A stretch of 13,056 nucleotides of DNA from assembly GCA_002083405.1 (NCBI GenBank), contig LVWT01000062.1, positions 1 through 13,056 on the forward strand, written 5' to 3'. The position numbers were made by a program, and so were the translations under genes. This DNA is from Nitrospira sp. SG-bin2. GTDB lineage: Bacteria; Nitrospirota; Nitrospiria; Nitrospirales; Nitrospiraceae. Below the pieces are notes generated by a model. The model was given only the letters and a program-made list of their open reading frames with translations. It had not been told where the DNA came from and searched no databases. Positions 1 through 5,800 of this stretch are shown piece by piece; position 1 is the stretch's first letter, and every line of letters begins with the position of its first letter.

Positions 1-3
1 AGG

Positions 4-408
4 GTGGTGTCAACGAAACCGGCAGCAGCTCACAATCAGCCAGGAAAAGCCAGGTCCATCTTGGACTCCTACCTGCATGGATCATCTCCAGAGCTTTTTC
101 GACTGCGAGGCAAAGAGCGAGAAATAGCACGCTTTGCGGGGGAGTATATGAGCATTCTCTCCAGGGCTGCAATGGGCGAAGAATTGCTTGACGAGTTGCG
201 GGAATTGCGGGCTAGAACCTCAGGCTTAGAAATATCCGACTGGGAATGGGACTTCACTTATCTTGAAAATTACATAAATACACAGGTGCGTCTCAACGAG
301 GACTTTAAATCCTTAGCTATTAACATCTATAACTCTGTTGCTGTTAAGGGAAAGTCATCCCGCAACCCTAATAAAGAACGGCCCTGCATGACTGGATCAA
401 AAAGATAA
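4..408 (+). CDS. Hypothetical protein, possibly 5'-truncated by the window edge
   Basis: I do not recognise this 134-residue product. The first available start is a GTG only three bases from the window edge, and the frame is open upstream, so the real start may lie outside. The product looks soluble and mainly helical: a charged central part (LRGKEREIARFAGEY, then a leucine/glutamate-rich stretch with GEELLDELREL at about residues 58-68) and a basic, polar tail. No signal peptide, membrane segment or catalytic motif is visible. The stretch is AT-richer than the genes from 680 onward, which fits an acquired segment. No partner gene is close on the same strand, and the next full gene is the transposase at 681. 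It is probably a real gene because the frame is long and the composition protein-like, but function and start are open. Confidence 0.45.
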   Translation: MVSTKPAAAHNQPGKARSILDSYLHGSSPELFRLRGKEREIARFAGEYMSILSRAAMGEELLDELRELRARTSGLEISDWEWDFTYLENYINTQVRLNEDFKSLAINIYNSVAVKGKSSRNPNKERPCMTGSKR

Positions 409-511
409 CTCATTGTAATGACTTACATTCACAAAGTGGAAATTTATATTTGGCAATGATAAGTTCTCAGGTCATAAGTCTACAAAGCATGAGCCAGAAC
501 AGGAGGGCCTC

Positions 512-604
512 ATGACACAACTATTCACACACCTCTTATTCATTGTTATGACCTCGCCTGCCATACAGGAGGTTCTCCTAATGTCTTGGAGACCTGGGCG
601 GTAG
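512..604 (+). CDS. Possible 30-residue small ORF
   Basis: An ATG at 512 follows a perfect AGGAGG (501-506) at five bases spacing and opens 30 codons to TAG at 602-604. The product begins MTQLFTHLLFIVM, a short hydrophobic stretch, and has no recognisable domain. A second AGGAGG (567-572) precedes an in-frame ATG at 581, so the ribosome-binding signals may be real. It could be a leader peptide, a small membrane peptide, or the 5' stub of a gene cut off when the RAYT unit beginning near 626 arrived. Evidence is limited to the Shine-Dalgarno match. Confidence 0.22.
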   Translation: MTQLFTHLLFIVMTSPAIQEVLLMSWRPGR

Positions 605-625
605 AGGTGGTTCCGCGAGAACAAA

Positions 626-1366
626 GGGGTCGGGAGTCTTTTCTTGACACAACGGCCACGTCTCCGCTACAAGATCCCCCATGCCACGCCGTCCACGCCT
701 CGCCGCTGGGGACCTCGCCTATCACGTTCTGAATCGTCGTGTCGGACGACTCCCGCTCTTCGAGAAACCCGCTGATTACACCGCCTTTGAAAAGATTCTC
801 GCCGGGGCCCACGCGCAAACCAAGATCCGCATTGCCGCCTATTGCCTCATGCCGAATCATTGGCATCTCCTCCTCTGGCCCCGGCAGGACGGGGAACTTT
901 CGGAAATCCTCCGCTGGATCACCGTGACACATACCCAACGCTGGCATGCCCATCACCACACCGCCGGAACAGGCCCGGTCTATCAAGGCCGCTTCAAATC
1001 CTTTCCGGTCCAGACCGATGAGCATTTCCTCACCGTCGCGCGCTACGTCGAACGCAATGCGCTCCGAGCGAAACTGGTCACACAGGCGGAAGGCTGGCAG
1101 TGGTCGAGCCTCTGGCGGCGGGATCAGGGAGATGCCAAGCTGACGGCGTGGCTCAGTGACTGGCCTGTGGAGCGACCGCGAGACTGGATAGCGCGGGTGA
1201 ATCGCCCGCAGACTGCCTCGGAGTTGGAGTCGCTCCGAGTGAGTGTGCAACGAGGCCGCCCCTTCGGTGACGAGAGCTGGGTCCGGCGAATGGCGAAACG
1301 GTTCGGGATGGAATCGACGCTACGGCCCAGGGGACGGCCGAAGCAATCGTGAAAACACTCCCGCTC
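626..1366 (+). mobile_element. RAYT unit: transposase gene with imperfect inverted ends
   Basis: The transposase gene is bracketed by related sequences in opposite orientation. The left end at 626-649 contains GGGGTCGGGAGTCTTTTC. The right end at about 1349-1366, overlapping the stop codon, contains GAAAACACTCCCGCTCC. The reverse complement of the left end (GAAAAGACTCCCGACC) matches the right end with a few mismatches around the shared ACTCCCG core. RAYT genes are known to sit beside REP-like palindromes that their HUH enzyme processes, so these ends may be the substrate. No target duplication is seen, and outer limits are uncertain. Confidence 0.5.
681..1352 (+). CDS. REP-associated tyrosine transposase (RAYT, Y1/HUH, IS200-like)
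   Basis: This 223-residue protein belongs to the Y1_Tnp/RAYT class of single-strand DNA transposases, which nick and join DNA through a 5'-phosphotyrosine and are linked to spread of REP palindromes. The HUH motif is H60-W61-H62 within CLMPNHWHLLLWP. The probable catalytic tyrosine is Y122 in RYVERNALRAKL. VYQGRFKSF at about 100-108 and WQWSSL at about 139-144 are also typical. The start MPRRPRLAAGDLAYHVLNRR is characteristic of the family and is shared with the relic at 4262. Length is normal and the frame intact, so it is probably active. No clear Shine-Dalgarno precedes the ATG. It stands alone and is flanked by imperfect inverted ends. It is a domesticated or semi-mobile gene rather than a classic insertion sequence. 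Confidence 0.93.
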   Translation: MPRRPRLAAGDLAYHVLNRRVGRLPLFEKPADYTAFEKILAGAHAQTKIRIAAYCLMPNHWHLLLWPRQDGELSEILRWITVTHTQRWHAHHHTAGTGPVYQGRFKSFPVQTDEHFLTVARYVERNALRAKLVTQAEGWQWSSLWRRDQGDAKLTAWLSDWPVERPRDWIARVNRPQTASELESLRVSVQRGRPFGDESWVRRMAKRFGMESTLRPRGRPKQS

Positions 1367-1412
1367 CTTTTTCTTCCCTTCAACGGGGACGAACGCGCCC
1401 CCCTCCAGCCTG

Positions 1413-1633
1413 TTAGATCTCGAAGGCGGTGCGAGGGACCCCGCTTTGCCGAATGATTGATTGCAGCGTTCCGACTCGAATCTCAGCGTGATCGGGAATT
1501 GGAACTGTGATCGTACCGAGATCGGTACGCCGTTGCATCACGATATGGCTTCCGCGTTGACGGACGATCGGAAAGCGTGTTGTTCTAGGATACGGCAGAC
1601 GTCTCGTCCGGAAAGGACGCGGAGTTTACCCAT
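1413..1633 (-). pseudogene. hicA: hicA mRNA-interferase toxin, frameshifted
   Basis: Read from the ATG at 1633, the frame gives MGKLRVLSGRDVCRILEQHAF and then loses homology, stopping after 31 residues at 1538-1540. One base shift near 1566-1570 restores a typical HicA: IVRQRGSHIVMQRRTDLG, then TITVPIPDHAEIRVGTLQ and SIIRQSGVPRTAFEI, ending in TAA at 1413-1415. HicA folds as a double-stranded RNA-binding domain and its active histidine lies in the GSH motif, which here is in the displaced frame. One added base would give a 73-residue protein, the normal family length. The start overlaps the end of hicB by eight bases, so the two were an operon. A single-base deletion has therefore probably inactivated the toxin. 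A sequencing error is the main alternative. Confidence 0.85.
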
Positions 1634-1850
1634 GGGCCGCTTCGAAGCAGGTGACAAAAACCTGTGTGTGGTGCCGGCGCTCGACTTCGGCAGGATCGGC
1701 GCATTCGAGAAACAGTTCGACCGCTTCTTTGAGATTGGCCGTGGCCGATTCGACCGTCTCTCCCTGACTGGCTACATCCAGTTCCGGGCAAAGCGCAACA
1801 TAGCCCGAGCCTTCCTTTTCGACGATCGCAGTATAGCTTCTTGTTGCCAT
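1626..1850 (-). CDS. hicB: HicB-family antitoxin
   Basis: This 74-residue protein has the HicB_like (UPF0150) pattern: YTAIVEKEGSGYVALCPELDVASQG followed by ETVESATANLKEAVELFLE. Family members form a partly degraded RNase H-like fold that masks the HicA toxin and often represses the operon. There is no separate C-terminal DNA-binding domain; the protein ends shortly after the helix, as in the short HicB subgroup. The ATG at 1850 is preceded by GAGGT about eight bases upstream. The last codons overlap the start of hicA, consistent with translational coupling. Because hicA is frameshifted, this antitoxin seems to have lost its local partner. It may be a relic under relaxed selection or may still neutralise other HicA copies. 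Confidence 0.9.
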   Translation of the reverse strand: MATRSYTAIVEKEGSGYVALCPELDVASQGETVESATANLKEAVELFLECADPAEVERRHHTQVFVTCFEAAHG

Positions 1851-1896
1851 CGCCCGTTACCTCACTTCGGTCGAATCCTGATCCCTTACAGACCTC

Positions 1897-1925
1897 ATTA
1901 TAGTTACTCCATCGCCGATTGCCTA
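1897..1925 (-). promoter_or_regulatory. Putative sigma-70 promoter of hicBA
   Basis: On the minus strand a perfect TATAAT (1897-1902) lies 17 bases downstream of TAGGCA (1920-1925), a 4/6 match to the -35 consensus. Transcription would start around 1890, leaving a leader of about 40 bases that carries the hicB ribosome-binding site. This gives the hicBA pair its own promoter, separate from the peroxidase gene upstream. Confidence 0.5.
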
Positions 1926-1933
1926 GCGGAGAC

Positions 1934-1960
1934 TGAAACATGGCGATACACGATGTTTCA
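1934..1960. repeat. Perfect 8-bp inverted repeat upstream of hicBA
   Basis: TGAAACAT (1934-1941) and ATGTTTCA (1953-1960) are exact reverse complements around an 11-base spacer. The repeat lies just upstream of the putative hicBA -35 box and 31 bases beyond the peroxidase stop. It could be an operator for HicB or another repressor, or part of the peroxidase transcript's 3' end. No T-run follows on the minus strand, which argues against a simple intrinsic terminator. Confidence 0.45.
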
Positions 1961-1991
1961 TACACTTGGGGTCTCAACGCCCCCCAGTCAT

Positions 1992-2468
1992 CTAGAGCCT
2001 CGTGGCCAGGTCGGCCTCGATCATCTCCGGCTTATCACCCGGTGCATAGCGTTTCAGGACCGTGCCGTCGGCACCGACGAGGAATTTGGTGAAGTTCCAT
2101 TTGATCGCCTCGGTCCCGAGAATCCCGGGCTTCTCCGATTTCAGATATTGGTAGAGCGGGTGTGCGTTCGCGCCGTTGACGTCGATCTTAGCGAACATCG
2201 GAAAGGTGACACTGAATTTGCTGGTGCAGAACTGTTCAATCTCTGCTTCGCCGCCCGGCTCCTGCTGTCCGAACTGGTTACAGGGGAACCCGAGCACCAC
2301 CAACCCCCGATCTTTGAATTTTCCGTAGAGCGCCTGGAGTCCTTCATACTGCGGCGTAAATCCGCACTGGCTGGCGACATTCACGATGAGCAGCGTCTTA
2401 CCGCGGTAGACATCCATCTTCTGCGGCGTGCCGTCGATCGTGACGAGGTCGGTGTCGTAGAAGCTCAT
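1992..2468 (-). CDS. Thioredoxin-type (cysteine) glutathione peroxidase
   Basis: The product reduces hydroperoxides, including lipid hydroperoxides, and belongs to the cysteine (non-seleno) glutathione peroxidase family. Counting from the TTG at 2477, the peroxidatic cysteine is C38 in NVASQCGFTPQYEGL, the second motif is GFPCNQFGQQEPG at 63-75, and W128-N129 lie in KWNFTKFLV. C84 sits 46 residues after C38, the spacing of the resolving cysteine in thioredoxin-dependent members, so thioredoxin rather than glutathione is the likely donor. I chose the ATG at 2468 (158 residues, MSFYDTD) because family members start there and GGGA lies a few bases upstream; the TTG three codons earlier is less likely. 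No signal peptide, so cytoplasmic. It follows the methyltransferase gene by 27 bases and is probably co-transcribed, linking it to lipid or quinone protection. Confidence 0.94.
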   Translation of the reverse strand: MSFYDTDLVTIDGTPQKMDVYRGKTLLIVNVASQCGFTPQYEGLQALYGKFKDRGLVVLGFPCNQFGQQEPGGEAEIEQFCTSKFSVTFPMFAKIDVNGANAHPLYQYLKSEKPGILGTEAIKWNFTKFLVGADGTVLKRYAPGDKPEMIEADLATRL

Positions 2469-2495
2469 AGATCCCAACTCACTGCGTCTTCATGG

Positions 2496-3494
2496 TCATG
2501 ATCGTACAAGCTTGTCATCCATCTGCGCAGACAACAGCTCATTCGTAGGGACATTGGCATGCACGGCCCGAAACATGCCGAAGCGACAGAGCCCTGCCCC
2601 GAATGCCAGACGCATTAACAGAATTGTGGGCACTTCTCGTAATGATTTAACGAACCCGCTCACGCCGAACCGGACAAGCCCTGCCGGACGGGCAATTCCC
2701 TGCCAGATCGAATCGAGCCATGAGGGTAAAGTTTCGGCAGTCCAATCTGCTGTGGTGACTTCACCCGCCACCAGTCCCGTTGCCTCCAGTAATTCTGAAA
2801 ACTCTTCAATGCTGGAAAAGGCCGGATGAGCCCACTGATCCAGCAGTTGCCGCATCACCGGCTTTTCCCACCAATTGAGTGGAACTCGGCGATCGTCCCG
2901 CTGATTCCAATCGGCCACAAGCAGAATTCCACCCGGTTTCAGCACGCGCATGAGCTCTCGGGCAAATAGCGCCTTATCCGGCATGTGCGGTCCTGCCTCG
3001 ACCGACCAGACCACGTCAAAACTGGCATCGGGGAACGACAGGGCCAGCGCATCATCGACCTGAAAGCGGGCATTCACCTCCGGGGATGTCAGTTCTTGAG
3101 CCCGTCTGACTTGCTGAGGGCTGAGGGTGACGCCGGTGACAGCAAAACCATACTCCCGCGCCAGCATGCGACTGCTGCCGCCAATGCCGCAGCCCACATC
3201 TAACACCGTCGTGCCGGAAGGAAGCTTGTCTAACCCGCCCCAACGCACCATTTCATGCACAAAGTCGGACTTGGCTTTGAGAAAATCCTTGTTGCCGGGT
3301 GGAGAGCCATAGTGTCCCAGATGGATATGTTCGCCCCAGTAGAACTCGAGAATGCCGTCATTCGTCCAGTCATCATAGGAATTGGCGACAGAATCGGCAG
3401 ACTGGTATTTGCGAGGGACTCGCACGTACAGCACGACTCCGATCAGCAGTAAGAGCAGGAGAAGGACGATCGCCGCTAGGAACATGTTCATCAT
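2496..3494 (-). CDS. Membrane-anchored SAM methyltransferase, MPBQ/MSBQ (tocopherol/plastoquinone) type
   Basis: This 332-residue protein is a class I SAM-dependent methyltransferase with an N-terminal membrane anchor at residues 5-24. SAM motif I is VLDVGCGIGGSSR at 97-109. YWGEHIHLGHYG at 52-63 is the signature of the gamma-tocopherol/MPBQ methyltransferase group. FDVVWSVEAGPHMPDK at 159-174 and LKPGGILLVADW at 185-196 complete the core. From memory it matches the cyanobacterial 2-methyl-6-phytyl/solanyl-benzoquinone methyltransferase (Synechocystis Sll0418) along nearly its whole length, including a C-terminal GLCRFGMF. That enzyme methylates the ring of plastoquinone and tocopherol precursors at the membrane. 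Here the substrate is unknown; a membrane quinone is plausible. No strong Shine-Dalgarno precedes the ATG; in-frame ATGs also occur at codons 2 and 4. The peroxidase gene follows at 27 bases, suggesting an operon. Function is sure at family level, not substrate. Confidence 0.9.
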   Translation of the reverse strand: MMNMFLAAIVLLLLLLLIGVVLYVRVPRKYQSADSVANSYDDWTNDGILEFYWGEHIHLGHYGSPPGNKDFLKAKSDFVHEMVRWGGLDKLPSGTTVLDVGCGIGGSSRMLAREYGFAVTGVTLSPQQVRRAQELTSPEVNARFQVDDALALSFPDASFDVVWSVEAGPHMPDKALFARELMRVLKPGGILLVADWNQRDDRRVPLNWWEKPVMRQLLDQWAHPAFSSIEEFSELLEATGLVAGEVTTADWTAETLPSWLDSIWQGIARPAGLVRFGVSGFVKSLREVPTILLMRLAFGAGLCRFGMFRAVHANVPTNELLSAQMDDKLVRS

Positions 3495-3576
3495 ATCGAA
3501 TGTCTGATTCCCGTGATGTCGTTAACAGTGAAAAGAACCGTGACCGGGCACTCTAGGAAACACAAGCACGCGCTTC

Positions 3577-3885
3577 CTACGCACTCACCGCATCGGCAAC
3601 AAACATCTTCACTTTGATCTTCTTCGCCCGTTCTTCAACCTGCGCGGCATCATACTGAAACTGCAACCGCATCCAGCCCTCCGGCGTGCCGCCAAACGCT
3701 TTCGCCAGGCGGATCGCCATGTCCCAAGACAGGTCTGCGCTCTCATTCACCAGATGACTCAGCGCCGACCGCGATACCCCAAGGATTTTCGCCCCTTCCG
3801 TCACACTCAACCCATGTGGCTCAAGACAATCGACCCACACCGAAAACCCGGGATGCGGTGGATTCTTCATTTTCAACGCTTTCAT
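3577..3885 (-). CDS. higA: HigA-family antitoxin (XRE helix-turn-helix)
   Basis: The antitoxin partner of HigB is a 102-residue XRE/VapI-type DNA-binding protein. It begins MKALKMKNPPHPG, the family's usual opening, and carries a helix-turn-helix at about 26-46 (GLSVTEGAKILGVSRSALSH). W54 and RLAKAFGGTPEGWMRLQ also fit the family. It should neutralise HigB and repress the operon promoter. I chose the ATG at 3885 because AAGGA sits seven bases upstream; a TTG six codons earlier overlaps the higB stop and is unlikely. It lies 14 bases after higB in the normal toxin-first order. The protein is full length with no defects, so the module looks intact. Confidence 0.93.
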   Translation of the reverse strand: MKALKMKNPPHPGFSVWVDCLEPHGLSVTEGAKILGVSRSALSHLVNESADLSWDMAIRLAKAFGGTPEGWMRLQFQYDAAQVEERAKKIKVKMFVADAVSA

Positions 3886-3899
3886 CGCATGTTCCTTTT

Positions 3900-4178
3900 T
3901 CAATGGTAGTCCTCTAAATTCACGTCCAGCGCATAACCATCTTCATACCGAAACGTAATGCGCCAGTTGGCTCTCACCGTGACGCCCCACTCCCCTTTTC
4001 GACTTCCTTTCAATGGGTGCAGCCTGTAGGAATGGACGTTTAAATCCTCGATCGCTTCCGCTTGATGCAGCCGCGCGAGAATGGCCCTGATCCGATCCAC
4101 CATGTCCGGCGGGAGCTTCCGAGGATCATCTTCTTCGAACAACCTTTTCAACCCTCGACGCTTAAAACTCGCGATCAT
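3900..4178 (-). CDS. higB: HigB toxin (RelE/ParE-superfamily mRNA interferase)
   Basis: This 92-residue protein matches the HigB 'killer protein' family, which cuts mRNA on the translating ribosome. Diagnostic stretches are MIASFKRRGLKRLFEEDD at the start, YRLHPLKGSRKGEWGV at 51-66, NWRITFRYEDGYALDV at 71-86 and the terminal DYH. The order is toxin then antitoxin, as usual for higBA. There is no leader: the -10 box TACAGT lies six bases before the ATG, so the message may begin at or next to the start codon. An imperfect palindrome sits between the -35 and -10 boxes as a candidate HigA operator. Nothing is missing or truncated, so a working module is expected. Confidence 0.93.
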   Translation of the reverse strand: MIASFKRRGLKRLFEEDDPRKLPPDMVDRIRAILARLHQAEAIEDLNVHSYRLHPLKGSRKGEWGVTVRANWRITFRYEDGYALDVNLEDYH

Positions 4179-4184
4179 GCATTG

Positions 4185-4213
4185 ACTGTAGCGTGTAGCG
4201 CTTCACCCGTCAA
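4185..4213 (-). promoter_or_regulatory. higBA promoter with internal HigA operator candidate
   Basis: On the minus strand TTGACG (4208-4213, 5/6 consensus) and TACAGT (4185-4190, 4/6) are 17 bases apart. Inside the spacer lies GTGTAGCGCTTCAC (4193-4206), a 14-base palindrome with one mismatched pair. HigA-type antitoxins bind such palindromes to shut off their own promoter. The -10 box ends six bases before the higB ATG, which predicts a leaderless transcript. Confidence 0.55.
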
Positions 4214-4231
4214 CAGGAATCTTCATGCACT

Positions 4232-4375
4232 GAAAGCCACGCCTTCGTAACACGATCCCCCATGCCTCGCCGTCCACGCCGCGCCGGCGGCGATCTCGCC
4301 CGCCACGTCCTGAATCGACGTCTTGCACACAGGCTCCCGCCCCTGCATTCCGCTCGAATGGCTGTTGCCGATTGA
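4232..4375 (+). pseudogene. RAYT transposase relic, 5' end only
   Basis: The ATG at 4262 opens MPRRPRRAGGDLARHVLNRR, nearly identical to the first 20 residues of the intact RAYT at 681 (MPRRPRLAAGDLAYHVLNRR). DNA similarity starts upstream: GATCCCCCATGCC is shared, and looser similarity reaches back to about 4232. After roughly 4345 similarity ends, and the frame stops at 4373-4375 after 37 residues. The HUH histidines, the catalytic tyrosine and everything else are absent. It is therefore a truncated paralogue, left by deletion or by later insertion. It also suggests the RAYT unit has been copied within this locus. Confidence 0.75.
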
Positions 4376-4455
4376 CATCGCGACGACGGATAATGTGCCG
4401 CTGAAGGAACAGAATACACTGGTCCGGTGATGGGCACGCGGAGCGTCGATCAATC

Positions 4456-5391
4456 ATGAATCTGAAGGCAGAGGATCAGCGGACTGCGCCTCGAGTTGCG
4501 GTGCAATTTCACGCCCTGGTGTCGGGCTCCGTACAGTCTGAAGGGACGGGCACCATTCTCGATCTGTCACGGGGCGGGTGCCGGCTGGAAAGCCAGGTCC
4601 TCATGTTGCCCGGCCTCTCGTTAGAACTGCGCATCGCCGTGCCCGGTTTGGAATGGGCGCTGATGATCGATGGGGCGGATGTGCAGTGGACGGACGAGGA
4701 CCGCGCCGGGCTGGCGTTTGTTCGAATAAGAGAGACGGAACGGCAGCGACTCGACAACATCATGACGGCCCGGCTCGCGAGGACGTCTGAGGACGGCGAC
4801 GACAAACAGGGCAACTTGGTGCCGGTTGAGTTCCAAGGACTGGAACCGGTGCTGTCGAAAAATCCAGAAGTGGCCGTCAGCAAGGGGCTGGCCTGGTTCG
4901 CTCAAGACCGGGCGGAATTCCCCTTTCGAGGAGGGAGCCTGCTCAACAGAGCGTTTCCCGCCTGTACGCCCGAACTCGCAGCCGCGCTCGGCACATTGGT
5001 CCAATCCGGCGGCGACACGGAGGTGGAATTCTCGCTGGCGCTGCTCCAGAACTATCGTGGTTCGACATCCGCCGACGGCGTCCTGAAAGAGATTGTGTCG
5101 CGCTTTCCGCAGGACGATCGCAAAATGGACGGAGTCCGGATCAGCATCAACAGCCCCGGCGCGGTCTCCGGTGAATTCGGGTTGGCGGAAGCCTGGCGAG
5201 TCAAGAAGGAGTCGCTGACGCGCTGGCTGACGGACACACGACCGGCGGTCAACGCCTTCGCCCAGCAGCACATGGCGGAACTCGACCGGATGATCGTGGC
5301 TGAGCGGCGCCGTGTGGAGGCCGAACGGGAACTGCGAGAGCGGAGCCGACATGAGGACGAGTCAGATGGGTACAGGGCGAAACCCTTCTAA
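4456..5391 (+). CDS. PilZ-domain protein with an unrecognised C-terminal domain
   Basis: A PilZ domain occupies about residues 8-105. It has both c-di-GMP contact motifs: RTAPR at 9-13 (RxxxR) and DLSRGG at 36-41 (DxSxxG). PilZ domains bind cyclic di-GMP and alter motility, adhesion or envelope processes. The remaining 200 residues match no family I know. They include NPEVAVSKGLAWFAQ at about 136-150 and end in a charged helix (RRRVEAERELRERSRHE) that may be a coiled coil. No signal peptide or membrane span is seen, so it is cytosolic. No strong Shine-Dalgarno precedes the ATG; the start is supported by the PilZ motif beginning right behind it. The gene stands alone, and a palindromic repeat begins at the last base of its stop codon. 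The domain call is firm; the cellular role is unknown. Confidence 0.87.
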   Translation: MNLKAEDQRTAPRVAVQFHALVSGSVQSEGTGTILDLSRGGCRLESQVLMLPGLSLELRIAVPGLEWALMIDGADVQWTDEDRAGLAFVRIRETERQRLDNIMTARLARTSEDGDDKQGNLVPVEFQGLEPVLSKNPEVAVSKGLAWFAQDRAEFPFRGGSLLNRAFPACTPELAAALGTLVQSGGDTEVEFSLALLQNYRGSTSADGVLKEIVSRFPQDDRKMDGVRISINSPGAVSGEFGLAEAWRVKKESLTRWLTDTRPAVNAFAQQHMAELDRMIVAERRRVEAERELRERSRHEDESDGYRAKPF

Positions 5392-5614
5392 CAGGATGTT
5401 GAAAAAGTCCGCCAGCTTTGTTCTCGCATCGCTCAGAGGCTCAACGTACGGCGCGGAGTACGATTCGCCCCTTCGCTCGCTGCGGCCTCGCTGGACGGCC
5501 TTTTTGACCATCCTGCGGGACAGCCAGATGATCGTTGCAGCCACTCGACTCCCATGCAGCGCACTATGTCCCAAATAGTTTGCCACCAGCCTTCTGATAG
5601 CAGAAACATCCTGT
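5391..5614. repeat. 224-bp MITE-like palindromic intergenic repeat
   Basis: The outer ends are perfect 10-bp inverted repeats, ACAGGATGTT (5391-5400) and AACATCCTGT (5605-5614). A third, inverted relative lies inside at 5509-5515 (ATCCTG), closing an inner palindrome at 5392-5515. Its arms CAGGATG...AAAAAGTCCGCCAGC and GCTGGACGGCCTTTTT...CATCCTG pair with few mismatches, and CGTAC/GTACG forms a small central hairpin. It resembles, from memory, an intergenic repeat common in Nitrospira genomes; copy number needs a genome search. No coding frame of note and no flanking duplication is seen. With the spacer up to 5800 it forms the gap between the PilZ and lipoprotein genes. Confidence 0.65.
5397..5510. 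terminator. Bidirectional terminator formed by the repeat
   Basis: Within the repeat, the stem arms AGTCCGCCAGC and GCTGGACGGCC are bordered outside by A-run (GAAAAAG) on the left and T-run (CTTTTTG) on the right. On either strand the transcript would end in a GC-rich stem followed by uridines. It lies directly behind the PilZ stop codon. The long, partly open loop lowers the certainty. Confidence 0.4.
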
Positions 5615-5800
5615 GCGCTACGCTCAATTCCTATTCATTCACACTGTCTGCCGCAGCATCTTGCTGGCGGGGGAAGGCTCCGGCCTTGTAATCACACATC
5701 CCACTTCGCTATCCTGCCGCGCCATACGAGCTGACAGTTCTATAGCCTTTCCTGTTTCCATGATTCGGCAATAGTTTCTACTCTAATTGGAGGCGCCCCC

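Noticed and set aside
1461..2501. 346-codon plus-strand frame across hicA, hicB and the peroxidase gene
   Set aside because: It is antisense to three recognisable genes and has no family signature of its own.
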